From: Streptomyces aurantiacus
Lineage (GTDB): Bacteria; Actinomycetota; Actinomycetes; Streptomycetales; Streptomycetaceae
DNA length: 64,000 nt
Direction: 5' to 3'
Assembly (NCBI RefSeq): GCF_027107535.1
Contig: NZ_CP114283.1
Location: 7,998,001 to 8,062,000 of the forward strand
The notes under the pieces were generated by a model. That model saw nothing but the letters and a program-made list of their open reading frames with translations, was not told where the DNA came from and ran no database searches. The position numbers were made by a program, and so were the translations under genes. The number at the start of each line of letters is the position of its first letter. Within the stretch, counting starts at the first letter, position 1. This document shows, in pieces, positions 26,532 through 35,178 of the stretch.

Positions 26532-28753
26532 TCAGCCTCCGGACCGCTTTCCGTCACGCTGGGTGATGGCAGTGGTGATGTCGGCGCGGGCGATGCCGCG
26601 GCGGGTGGTGCCCTTGCCCTTGTCGGTCGTGCCCCACACGTCCTGGACGGTGACGCCGTGCGGCTTGAGGTTCGAGGTGACCGTCTCGCCCTTCCAGCCG
26701 CCGTAGATCTCCGGCCGGAGCGTGGCGAGGCGGGCGGCGACCTTCTCGTTCCACACCTTGTCCTCATCGGCCGCAACGACCCTGAGGATGTCGGCGAGCA
26801 GGTCGAAGGCAGCTTCGCCGCTCTCGGGTGCCTGGCCGATCGCGTGACCGGTGACGTTGCCGTACTCCTCGCGCATCTTGCGGGCGCGGATCACGACCTT
26901 CTCGGCTCCGACCGCGTCGACGAACGCGGAGGCGACGATGCGCGGGTCATCGCCCTCGCCGGCCATCCAGCAGATTCCGCGGTCGGAGCGGGAGAACATG
27001 GTGGCCCGGTATCCGGCTTGTACATCGAGGTGCCGAGCACCATGTCGTTGGCGGGCTGCCCCATCACCTTCAGGCAGAACCTGAGCACGGCGTTGGCGCT
27101 GATGCCGGTGGGCAGTGACTTGGCGTCCGGCCGCTGCGTGCCGAACAGCGTCACCATGCCCAGCGCCGGACCGCGCTTGCCCAGGTCGGTGGCGATGGCT
27201 TCGATCTCCGCGCCGTACTTCTCGTGCTCGAAGGGGACTTGGCACTCATCGAACCCGGCCACGATCGGGTGCAGCCCAAGGGACTTGTCGTTGGCCAGCT
27301 CGGGGGTGACCTTCGACTCCGGGCAGCGCGAGCGCGGCAGGGACTTGATGACCTTCGCCCGCCTGCGCAGCTCCGCGCGCAGCTCCCGCAGCGATTCCAG
27401 GACGTAGAGGATGTCTTCGTCCTCGTCTCCGGCCCGGTAGCGGTGGCAGACCGGTTCGAGTGCGCCGAAGTCGCCGGTGCCCTTGAAGTCGAACGCGTAC
27501 AGCGCGGCGCGCGGGTCGAGAGCGGCGATGAGCAGGAACAGCCGCATCAGGAACGTCTTGCCCATGCGCGGGATCGAGCCGACAACCACGCTCGCGAACA
27601 TCAGGGTCACGTCCACGTCGCCCATGCGCTGGTCGTTGCCGAACACGACCGGCTTGAACAGATCCACGCTGCCCGACTTCAGCAGCGGCCACGCAGGCTT
27701 GGTCGTCTCGTTCATGGGCTTGTCGCCCACCCACAGGATCATCCGACCCTCGTGCTCATCCGGATCGGCCGACGGCCACACGCAACCGACCTTGCGACGC
27801 AGCCCGGACGCGAGCGGCTTACGCGCCTCCATGATGTCCTCCGGAGTGACACCCCAGGGCAGGTCCAGGTCGGCACGGTAGCCGGGTCCGTCGCGGGTGA
27901 TCTCGCTGGTGAAGCGCATGCCGTTCATGTCGCCGCCTTTCTTGATGGCGGCCGTCAGCTTCGGGTTGCCGATGTTGTCCAGCGCTCGCAGCACGATCGG
28001 GCCGGTGAGCTTCTGAATCTCGGTCTTCAGGACCGCGGGCCCGATCACGGGATGATCCGCGGGCTGTCCCCAGAACCCGGCGACCAGCACCGCAGCCGCG
28101 GCCAGCACCCCCAGCCAGACCGGGGCCATCACGTACAGGGTCAGCGCGAACGCAGCTCCGAAGATGACCGCGACCGTGGTGACCAGGACCCGCAGCCGCA
28201 CCCGTCCGTCGCGCTGGCGGGAGAGCTTCAGGTACTCGGCGGTGTTCTCGTGCAGTACCTCGTACGCACGCAGCGGGGCACCCTCGGCGTCCCACACCCA
28301 CCGGTTGGTGTCCCGCACGAAACGGGCCGCCCCGGTCGGCGAGTTGAGGGTGAGCTGCAGGGCGTACCAGGGCGTACGGATGCCGTGGAACGCGGTGGCG
28401 TAGAAGGCGTTACCGGTGGCCCGCTGCGCGGTCGACACGAACCCCGGCTTCGAGGTGAGCCAACTCGGCAGAATCGGCCGCCGCTTGTAGGTGGTGATCC
28501 CCGGCGCCGGAAGGTCGGGCCGGTCGACCGGAACCCGTCGGGCGACTCGGTCGCCCGACTCCTCATCGTCCGGGTCGGCCGACCCCGTACCCGACTCGGT
28601 CGTGCGGGAGTCGGGCGACGGGGCGACGGTTGGGTTGGTCGACTGGTCGCGGGCGGATCGAGCCTTGTCGAGGTCGACCACGTCCGCGCCGGAGTCGGCG
28701 CCCATCTCGGCTTCGAGCCGGTTGAACAGTTCGTTGTCGTCGGGCTGGTTCAC
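26532..28753 (-). pseudogene. traB: FtsK/SpoIIIE-type conjugal DNA translocase TraB, frameshifted
   Basis: Hexameric pump that moves double-stranded DNA between mycelia. From ATG 28753 one frame gives residues 1-~580: acidic N-terminus, two or three membrane helices (about 200-230), Walker A VVGSIPRMGKTFLM, YAFDFKGTGDF, Walker B IVAGFDECQV and LFGTQRPDAKSLPTGISANA. That frame then runs into nonsense (MYKPDTGPP) and stops at 26891. The expected continuation GYRATMFSRSDRGICWM and the C-terminal winged-helix region lie in another frame ending at 26532. One missing base in the Lys-Ala junction around 27017-27023 explains it. Without the C-terminal domain the pump should not recognise its DNA site. 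Confidence 0.85.
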
Positions 28754-28844
28754 TGAGGGGGTTCCTTCCGAAAGGGAGGGTGAGCGGGCCCGGCCGACGC
28801 TGTGAGAGGTGAGCGGTCGGGCCCGTGTGGTGCGGTTCGTGCGT

Positions 28845-28893
28845 GCCCCGGGCCGGATTCGATCCGGCGCCCTCGCGGCATGGCTGCCGGGGC
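28845..28893 (-). other. tRNA-like minihelix (acceptor stem plus T-arm)
   Basis: On the minus strand a 7-bp stem GCCCCGG/CCGGGGC encloses GCCGG-ATCGAAT-CCGGC, very like a tRNA T-arm, with A as would-be discriminator. No D-arm or proper anticodon arm fits in the 18 nt left. It may be a tRNA remnant or a structured element between traB and the zinc-protein gene. Confidence 0.3.
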
Positions 28894-28903
28894 TCCTGTC
28901 TGG

Positions 28904-29287
28904 TCAGGCGACGCGCTGTTCTTCGAGGGCGATGCACAGACCGCAGATGCCGTACGAGGTCGGGATGCAGTAGCCGACATCGATCCGGCAGCGCGGGCAG
29001 GTGCGGCGGGCGAGCATCGCCAGCGCGAGCGCGCCCCACTTGCGCGACGTCATCGGTCGGACCGGCTTGGCCAGGTCGACGCGGTAGAGGTACGCGACGC
29101 GGACGCCACCGGCGCGCCGGTTGGCCCGCATCACCTGCGCCTGTATCTGTTGCCCGCCCGGCCGCAACCCCTTCACGCGGAGCTGCCGACGCGTGGCGTA
29201 TCCGTCCGGGGCGAGGCGCCACGGGTAGGTGGGCACGCCGTAGCGGGCGCCGGTCGGGTCGAAGCACTTGCCGTAGACGGCGGACAT
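28904..29287 (-). CDS. RRQRL-motif type zinc-binding protein
   Basis: 127 aa. It contains YATRRQLRVKGLRPGGQ, close to the RRQRL signature of a protein family I know from Streptomyces integrative elements, and a C-terminal zinc cluster RRTCPRCRIDVGYCIPTSYG with C-x2-C and C..C (ICGLC). Function unknown, nucleic-acid contact likely. Its start overlaps the GGDEF stop by one base (TGATG). traB follows after the tRNA-like segment. Confidence 0.75.
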   Translation of the reverse strand: MSAVYGKCFDPTGARYGVPTYPWRLAPDGYATRRQLRVKGLRPGGQQIQAQVMRANRRAGGVRVAYLYRVDLAKPVRPMTSRKWGALALAMLARRTCPRCRIDVGYCIPTSYGICGLCIALEEQRVA

Positions 29288-29940
29288 CAGGCGGCCACCG
29301 CCCCATACTGCTCGCCGGCAGTGCGGGCGCCGGTGCGGCCGGAGCGGCGGCCGGTGACGGTGGCGAACAGCCGTCCCAGTCCCGCGCGGCGCAGACCGGC
29401 ACGGCCCTGCTTGGCCGCGTACATCGCCTCATCCGCCTGCCGCAACAGACCGGACAGGTCATTGGCAGGGAAGTCGGCGGCGCGGACCCAGCCGAGCGAG
29501 ACCGTGGTGTGTATGTCCGGGTCCTGGCCGTCGACCGGGCGCGCGAGCACGCCGTGCAGGACGGCGAGCAGATCCGCCGCGGTCCCGTGGTCGTCGATGA
29601 CGACGGCGGCGAATTCATCACCCCCGAGCCGTCCAACAACTCCGGACGGGCCGACGTGGTGGGCGAGGCGCGCCGCGGTCGCCTTCAACAGGGCGTCCCC
29701 GGCGTCATGGCCGTGGGTGTCGTTGATCTGCTTGAAGCGGTCGACGTCGGCCAGCACCACCACCGCGCGCGGGTCCTTCAGGAGCGCCGTAGCGCGGCGG
29801 GTGAACCCGTCGCGGGTGCGTAAGCCGGTGAGCGGGTCACGGCGGGCGGTGTGCAGGCGAGCGCGCAGCCACCAGACATGAAACGCCCAACCCGCGGCCA
29901 GGGGCAGCGTGGACAGCAGGACCGTGGTCAGGGTGCTCAT
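29287..29940 (-). CDS. Membrane-anchored GGDEF protein (putative diguanylate cyclase)
   Basis: About 217 aa: one N-terminal transmembrane helix (STLTTVLLSTLPLAAGWAF) then a single GGDEF domain: DPLTGLRTRDGF, the metal-binding LADVDRFKQINDTHGHDAGD, and the intact active site GRLGGDEFAAVV (GGDEF at 106-110), followed by a family C-terminal LLRQADEAMYAAKQ. No RxxD inhibitory site precedes GGDEF. It should make c-di-GMP, which in Streptomyces holds BldD active and delays sporulation. ATG 29940 overlaps the upstream gene by ATGA. Longer in-frame ORF is rejected. Confidence 0.88.
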   Translation of the reverse strand: MSTLTTVLLSTLPLAAGWAFHVWWLRARLHTARRDPLTGLRTRDGFTRRATALLKDPRAVVVLADVDRFKQINDTHGHDAGDALLKATAARLAHHVGPSGVVGRLGGDEFAAVVIDDHGTAADLLAVLHGVLARPVDGQDPDIHTTVSLGWVRAADFPANDLSGLLRQADEAMYAAKQGRAGLRRAGLGRLFATVTGRRSGRTGARTAGEQYGAVAA

Positions 29941-30944
29941 GCCGCCGCCCCCTCGCCACTTTCGTCGGTCGCCCCGGGTGCGGCCTCTACGGCGTGCAGC
30001 GGGCGCCCGTCGGCACGCTCGGCCTTCAACGCGTCGCGCAGCTTGCGGGCGTTGGCGGCCGAGCAGTGCACCGCGGTACGGACCGCTTCCGCGTTCAGCT
30101 CCGCATCCGTCCACTCCGCGGTGAGCGTGCGCGCCTCGCTCAGCAGCTCCTCAAAGGAACGCTGTGGAGTGCCCTTGCCCTTGCCCTTCGGCTTGGGCTG
30201 ACGGCGCGGGCGCGGCGTGACCACGGGCGGTTGTGCCGGCCGATTCCCCACCGGGGGCGGTACGGGCGTGTCTTGGTCGGTGGCGGGGGCGAGTTCGCCC
30301 GTCCGCAGCATCACGCGCTCGCGCCGCGGGGTCTTCCAACGCCACTTCCAGCCGAACCGCTCATGCAGGTCGGCGCGGGACAGCAGCCGCTCCCGCTCGC
30401 AGGCGAGTGCCACGCTGTAGGAGGTGACCTCCCACAGCGTCATCCGCCGCCACAGCGCGAACGTCGACAGCGGCGCGAGCAGCCAGCGAGAGAACCGGAT
30501 CTTTTCCATGCGGCGGCCGGTGGCGGCGCCGATCCGGACGGCGTAGATGTGGGCGCCGATCTCGGAGAACACCACCCACAGCAACGGCATCGTGCCGTGC
30601 GCGACCTTCGCCCACACGTCGTGTCCGGCAGCGACGTTGAGCCCGCAGGTGATCAGGGTGAGCACCCAGGGCACGAACCGCACCCACGCCAGCGCCATGT
30701 CCATCCGGATCAACAGCAGGTTGGCCACAGTGAATACCGGGATAGCCACATCGATACCGACCGGCAGCATCCACGCCTCGCTGAACCCCCAACGGGTCGC
30801 AGCCTCGGACACGGCGTCGAAGGAGGAGATCAGACCGAGCGCACCGACACCGGCCGCCGCGAGCGCGCCGATACCGGCGAGCCCCATCTCAGGCTTCGTC
30901 AACGGCGGCACGGCTGAAGACTCGATGGTCTGCACGGTCGTCAT
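29937..30944 (-). CDS. DUF2637-type membrane protein with C-terminal HTH-like region (SpdB-like)
   Basis: 335 aa. Four or five transmembrane helices in residues 20-170 with the DUF2637 pattern (GLISSFDAVSEAATRWGFS, LPVGIDVAIPVFTVANLLLI, CGLNVAAGHDVWAKV). A proline/basic linker PPVVTPRPRRQPKPKGKGK leads to a helical region resembling an HTH (LNAEAVRTAVHCSAANARKL). Such proteins are encoded in transfer/spread operons of Streptomyces plasmids; the precise role is unknown. It is coupled by ATGA to both neighbours. A longer homologue with the same layout is in element 2 (59305-60921). Confidence 0.75.
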   Translation of the reverse strand: MTTVQTIESSAVPPLTKPEMGLAGIGALAAAGVGALGLISSFDAVSEAATRWGFSEAWMLPVGIDVAIPVFTVANLLLIRMDMALAWVRFVPWVLTLITCGLNVAAGHDVWAKVAHGTMPLLWVVFSEIGAHIYAVRIGAATGRRMEKIRFSRWLLAPLSTFALWRRMTLWEVTSYSVALACERERLLSRADLHERFGWKWRWKTPRRERVMLRTGELAPATDQDTPVPPPVGNRPAQPPVVTPRPRRQPKPKGKGKGTPQRSFEELLSEARTLTAEWTDAELNAEAVRTAVHCSAANARKLRDALKAERADGRPLHAVEAAPGATDESGEGAAA

Positions 30945-31228
30945 GCCGCCACCCCCTTGCGCGCTGTGCGGCGATGGGTGGGGCGGGTCAGCGGGATGAC
31001 GTCGAACAGGTCAGGGTTCTGCTCGATGACCTGCGCGGCCATGCGGATCAAGCCGTCGGGAAGGTCCGGGTTCTCGGCGAGGATGTCGCGCGCCGCGTCC
31101 TCACGGGCCGCGCGCTCTTCGTCCGTCTCGCCCTCGACCCCGAGCCACAGCTCAACCGGGGTGCCCAGCGCCAACTCCGCGAAGTCCTCGACAGAGATGG
31201 CCTGTTGGTGGCCGATGTAGATGCGCAA
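30941..31228 (-). CDS. Small hypothetical protein heading the minus-strand operon of element 1
   Basis: 95 aa, acidic: begins LRIYIGHQQAISVEDFAELA and contains EGETDEERAAREDAARDILA. TTG 31228 is preferred because AGGAG lies six nt upstream; a longer ORF to 31309 reads through hairpin C. Being first in the operon with a degenerate hairpin before it, it marks the likely promoter side. AT-rich DNA with TAATAC (minus strand, 31327-31332) may be a -10 box. Confidence 0.65.
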   Translation of the reverse strand: MRIYIGHQQAISVEDFAELALGTPVELWLGVEGETDEERAAREDAARDILAENPDLPDGLIRMAAQVIEQNPDLFDVIPLTRPTHRRTARKGVAA

Positions 31229-31239
31229 GTTGCTCTCCT

Positions 31240-31303
31240 GAGTCGAAGGAACAGGGAGAGCCGCGGCGGCGGGCGACCTTGCTGGGGAGTCCCGATGCCG
31301 TGG
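31240..31303. repeat. Hairpin module, copy C (degenerate)
   Basis: Shares stem-left arm and the 17-nt loop exactly with copies A and B (31261-31290), but the right arm (31291-31303) has two mismatches, so the stem is weakened. It lies in the leader of the first gene of the operon. Confidence 0.75.
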
Positions 31304-31464
31304 CCACACCCCACAATGCGTGGTGTGTATTACTTACCACTCAAGCTGACAGATCGATTCCGCGTCGTCAAGCGCTCTGGCTTTCGATCTCGGAACCGCC
31401 GATCTGCCCCGCGGCGGTGACTCAACCATCGCCAAAGGGGAGGGACTTCGGGAGCGTGCACTTG

Positions 31465-31484
31465 GGGGTGCACTCGTGCACCCC
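31465..31484. promoter_or_regulatory. 20-bp palindromic operator candidate
   Basis: GGGGTGCAC-TC-GTGCACCCC, with an extra GTGCA half-site at 31456. It sits in the divergent region between the transfer operon (start 31228) and the regulator gene (start 31571), and resembles in core and place the tandem palindromes of element 2 at 61990-62030. Confidence 0.55.
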
Positions 31485-32470
31485 TGTGGGCGAACCCTCT
31501 GCACACCTGACCTGACCTGCGTAGAGTGACGGTGAGTCAAGCTGAGACTTCGGCCGCTCCTGGGGGATCCGTGGCAGACAGGAATGCCAAACTGGCCGCT
31601 CTCATGGATGAGGGCGGCTTCTCACACAAGTCACTCGCCCGCGCGGTGGTCGTCGCTGCTGCCCGATCCGGTGCCGACATCACCTGTGACCACACCTACG
31701 TGAGCCGATGGCTCAAGGGCTCTATCCCGCGCGGCGACATGCCTCGCTTCATCGCCGATGCCATCGGGCGCAAGCTGGGGTGCCAACTCGCAATTGATGA
31801 CATCGGGATGGGCGAGGCGGCGGTCTCCGCCGTACAACCTGACCTTGGCCTCGACTTCGCGGACCGTCCCGAGTCGGTCACCGCCACCGTGGCGGACCTC
31901 TGGCGCGCCGACCTCGCCGAAGCCGAACCGCTGGTTCGAGCGCTGCCGGACTCCGCCGCGTGGAACGAAGCCTCCTTGCGGTGGCTCGTCTCTCCGCCGG
32001 ACGGCGAACTCACGCGGTTGGGCAACCGGTCCGTCGGCGCCGTGGACGTCGACATGATCCGCTCGACGGCCGACGCGTTCAGCATGCTCGACGGCAAGTT
32101 CGGCGGGGGCCACGCGCGACGCGCGCTAATTCAGTACCTGCACACGGACGTACGGCCCATGCTCGACGGCAAGTACTCCGACGCCGTGGGCAAGCAACTC
32201 CACTCGGCAGTAGCCGAAGCGCTCATGCTCGCCGGATGGATGTCGTACGACAGCTGCTTGCACGGCATCGCCCAGCGCTACTTCATCCAGGCATTGCGCA
32301 TGGCCCAAGCGGCCGGTGACCGGCTACTCGGTGGCAGCATCCTCTCCGCAATGAGCCATCAAGCTACCTTCGTCGGCCGCTACCGCGAGGCCGCAACTCT
32401 GGCACGTGCCGCGCTCACGGGTCCGGCCGCGAGCCTCTGAAGTTCCCCCCGCGAACTGGACAGCGGGTGT

Positions 32471-33298
32471 TTACGCTGCCGGGACGAGGCTCTGCCTGAG
32501 CAAGGATCTCGTTTCGAGCGGGGTGACGTACCCGTAGTCGGGGTGCCGACGGAGCCGACTGCGGTTGTACTCGACCTCGACGTAGCGGAAAACGTCGGCC
32601 CGGGCGGCCTCGCGGGTCTCCCACATGGTCGTCCCGATCTCCGCTTTCAGGAGGGCGAACCAGCTCTCCGCGGCGGCATTATCGTAACAAGAACCGACGC
32701 GCCCCATCGACTGCCTCATGCGCAACTTGCGTATTTCTGTGCGGAATTCGTCACTCGTGTACTCGCTGCCGCGATCCGTATGCATGATGCAACCGTGTTC
32801 CAGGCCGCCACGCCCGGCCGCCATCCGCAGGGCATTGACCGGCAGCTCGGCGCGGTGGTGGTCGGCCACCGCCCAGCCGACCACCTCCCGCGTCGCGAGA
32901 TCGATACAGGTCGCCAGATACAACTTCCCTTCCAGCGTGCTGAGTTCAGTCATGTCGCCGACGAGCCGCATCCCGGGCCGGGGCGCGGTGAAGTCCCGGC
33001 CGATCAGGTCGAGCGCGAACACCGCCCGCTTCGCCTGCCGGGTCAGGCCCCGCCGCCGGCGGCGGGTGATCCCGACGATCCGGTGCCTGCGCATCAACCG
33101 CTCGACCTTCTTGGAGTTCACCACCCGCCCGGCCCGCCGCAGGGCGGCGTGGATCCGCGGGGCCCCGTAGGCACCGCGAGATCCGGCGTGAAACACCCGG
33201 ATCTCGCCCACCAGTACCTCCTCGGCCCGCTCCCGCACCGTCCGGGCCGGCCGTGACGCCTTGTGCGCGTAGTAGGTGGAACGGGGCACTCCCAGCAC
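32471..33298 (-). CDS. IS3-family transposase OrfB (rve integrase domain)
   Basis: 275 aa from the first start codon, but the frame is open upstream to overlap the end of orfA. The fusion OrfAB is therefore probably made by -1 frameshifting, for which GGGAAAAGC in orfA is a candidate slip site. HTH_21 region RIHAALRRAGRVVNSKKVERLM. DDE triad: GDMTELSTLEGKL, HTDRGSEYTS and DNAAAESWFALLK. Confidence 0.93.
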   Translation of the reverse strand: MLGVPRSTYYAHKASRPARTVRERAEEVLVGEIRVFHAGSRGAYGAPRIHAALRRAGRVVNSKKVERLMRRHRIVGITRRRRRGLTRQAKRAVFALDLIGRDFTAPRPGMRLVGDMTELSTLEGKLYLATCIDLATREVVGWAVADHHRAELPVNALRMAAGRGGLEHGCIMHTDRGSEYTSDEFRTEIRKLRMRQSMGRVGSCYDNAAAESWFALLKAEIGTTMWETREAARADVFRYVEVEYNRSRLRRHPDYGYVTPLETRSLLRQSLVPAA

Positions 33299-33384
33299 AC
33301 GGCACAGAAACGCAATGCTTTGACCTGCAGGATTACCCTCCGATGCCTTCTCCGCATCGATGAAACGACACCGTGCCGCGGTGT

Positions 33385-33672
33385 CTACCTCATCTTGTCC
33401 TGAGCGAAGAAGGCGGTCGCTTTTCCCAGAACCTCGATCGTGGCCTCCTGCTCGCGAACCTTCCGCCGCAGCCGGACCAACTCCTCACGCTCCGCAGTGG
33501 TCAAAGCCCCGGCGGGCCCCTCACCGCGGTCGGCCTTCGCCTGCTTCACCCACCCGCGCAGCCCTTCCGGACTCACGCCCAGATCCCGCGCGACCTCAGT
33601 GACCGTCTTCTCCGAGGACAACGCCAGGGCGACCGCGTCCCGCTTGAACTCGGCCGTGTACCGCTTGCTCAT
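33385..33672 (-). CDS. IS3-family transposase OrfA (HTH)
   Basis: About 95 aa: HTH of the IS3/IS911 type (RYTAEFKRDAVALALSSEKTV ... LGVSPEGLRGWVKQ is the DNA-binding part), then a leucine-zipper-like coiled coil (EELVRLRRKVREQEATIEVL). It binds the IS ends and, by frameshifting, supplies the N-terminus of the full transposase. GTG 33690 is an alternative start. Confidence 0.9.
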   Translation of the reverse strand: MSKRYTAEFKRDAVALALSSEKTVTEVARDLGVSPEGLRGWVKQAKADRGEGPAGALTTAEREELVRLRRKVREQEATIEVLGKATAFFAQDKMR

Positions 33673-34275
33673 GTTGCTCTTGTTACCCACTACCTCTGAC
33701 TGCTTCCTCCGGGACCATCCGTCCCAGTATCAAGCTGTCCGGCCGACAGGGGGAACCTCACTCACACCTACAATGGCTGCACAGTTCCGCGCGATGGAAG
33801 CACGGGCTCTGGCGCGCTTGGGCGACGCGGAGGGCTGCGACCTCGCCCTGTCCGAGGCGGAACGTCAGCTGAGCATGCGCACCGCGGACAGCGATCCGGC
33901 ATACATCGCTTACTTCGACGAAGTGGAGCTGGCAGCCGAGTTCGGGCACTGCTTCCGCGACCTCGGGCGCTCCGTACAGGCCACGGAACGGGGCGCGGGC
34001 TCCATCTTCGGCGACGGCCTGAACAACCGCAGCGACTTCTTCGCGACCATGGTGCAAGCTGAGGCCTACATCAACCAAGGCGAGGCCAGCCAAGGCTTCG
34101 ACATCGCGCTGAGCGCTCTACGGCTCGGCGAAGGGCTGAAGTCTGCGCGCTGTGTGCAGTACGTACGAGAGCTCCAGGGGCGCATCACTGACAGCATGCA
34201 GCGGGCCGCGGAGTTCCGCGATTTCACGGAACAGGCCCGCAGCTTCCGCCTCTGGCAACAGGTCGGGAAGCAGTT

Positions 34276-35178
34276 CTAGAACGGCGCCCAGTCGCGGCGC
34301 GAGCCGCCTGAGCGCAGGCTCTCCACCCGCTTCTCAACTTCCTCGGCCGCTCGCGGATTCGTGCCGGCGTTCTGCGAAAGCCACGTGACCATGAGCAGTT
34401 CGCGGACGCTGCGGAGTACGGCGTACCCCGACCACTGCCGAACGTCGAAGCCGTAGCTCTCAACAAAGTCGACGTACTCGGCCTCTGTGTGCCAGCCGAA
34501 GCTGTCGTAGTACATCGCTGTCTGCATGAGATCCCACTCACGCGGCCCTGTGGCGAAGCCGTCCAGGTCAATGACCTTTGCGCCCCCTGCAGCGTCAAGC
34601 AGGACGTTGCCGACGTTGAAGTCTCCGTGCAAGGCGCCCGCTGGAAGAGCGAACCGCAGACGGTCGTACTCGGCTGCCAATTCCTCCGTCAGAGAGTCGA
34701 GATACGCGCGGGTCCGGTCCGGGATCGCGGCACGCTCCAAGCGCTGGGCGACCTTGTCGAAAGGGCGAAGCGGAGGCAGCGAAAAGGACGGAGGAACCAG
34801 TTCGTGAAGCCTCCGCAGCAGTTCGCCCATCTTGCGCGTACTGGCGTACGTGTCGCCATCGGCGAGCCCTTCCCAAAAGGTCACAGGGTGGCCTGCGACG
34901 ACGACGGGCTGTTCAGCCTCCGTGACAAGTCGCGCCGCCGGATACCCCTCGGCCGCGAGCCATCCCGCCACGGCCACCTCCCTCCGCACAGACGGCAGCC
35001 GGTCGGGGCTACGGCCAACGCGGGAGACGATCCGGCCGCCGTCGATACGGAACACTGCGTGGTCCCCGAACCTCAGCAACTTGAGACCGTCCGGCTCGAC
35101 ATCGGCGAGGGCGCACGCCCTCCGCAAGATGTCTTCTGCCGCGTCCGCGTCGAACACGGTGCGCTCACTCGTGGTCAT
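34276..35178 (-). CDS. APH/choline-kinase-fold phosphotransferase
   Basis: 300 aa. Protein-kinase-like fold with the aminoglycoside phosphotransferase catalytic loop ALHGDFNVGNVLLD (residues 182-195) and metal-binding KVIDLDGFATGPREWDLMQ. The true substrate cannot be told; drug resistance is possible, but in mobile elements these enzymes often act on small metabolites or signals. ATG 35178 overlaps the GntR stop (ATGA), so regulator and kinase are co-translated. It converges on the interrupted regulator, four bases overlapping its end. Confidence 0.82.
   Translation of the reverse strand: MTTSERTVFDADAAEDILRRACALADVEPDGLKLLRFGDHAVFRIDGGRIVSRVGRSPDRLPSVRREVAVAGWLAAEGYPAARLVTEAEQPVVVAGHPVTFWEGLADGDTYASTRKMGELLRRLHELVPPSFSLPPLRPFDKVAQRLERAAIPDRTRAYLDSLTEELAAEYDRLRFALPAGALHGDFNVGNVLLDAAGGAKVIDLDGFATGPREWDLMQTAMYYDSFGWHTEAEYVDFVESYGFDVRQWSGYAVLRSVRELLMVTWLSQNAGTNPRAAEEVEKRVESLRSGGSRRDWAPF

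Larger units (their letters stand above)
32438..33760 (-). mobile_element. IS3-family insertion sequence (1323 bp)
   Basis: Imperfect terminal inverted repeats beginning TGAAGTTCCCCC (left) and TGAGGTTCCCCC (right, reversed) extend about 27 bp. A 3-bp target duplication CTC flanks it (32435-32437 and 33761-33763). It carries the two-frame orfA/orfB transposase. The clean duplication and uninterrupted ORFs suggest a fairly recent insertion. Confidence 0.92.
31571..34279 (+). pseudogene. HTH-TPR transcriptional regulator, interrupted by an IS3-family element
   Basis: Left part 31571-32437 and right part 33764-34279 join in frame exactly when the IS (32438-33760) and one CTC duplicate are removed, restoring about 460 aa. 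The N-terminal half has an XRE-like HTH (FSHKSLARAVVVAAARSGA then YVSRWLKGSIPRGDM). The C-terminal half is helical and TPR-like (AEALMLAGWMSYDSCLHGIA; EARALARLGDAEGCDLALSE). This architecture is common in Streptomyces mobile-element regulators. GTG 31571 has GGGGGA upstream; GTG 31526 is an alternative. As it stands only the first 289 residues plus Leu-stop would be made, so DNA binding may survive but ligand or dimer control may not. Confidence 0.85.

Noticed and set aside
27010..27030. Programmed ribosomal frameshift as explanation for split traB1
   Set aside because: No slippery run or following strong structure at the join; a simple 1-bp deletion fits, and programmed frameshifting is not known to me for this family.
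28750..28980. 76-codon minus-strand ORF between traB1 and the zinc protein
   Set aside because: Overlaps both neighbours and the tRNA-like structure; no ribosome site and atypical composition.
34276..35178. Calling the APH-fold kinase an aminoglycoside resistance gene
   Set aside because: The catalytic loop is shared by many small-molecule kinases; substrate cannot be read from sequence.
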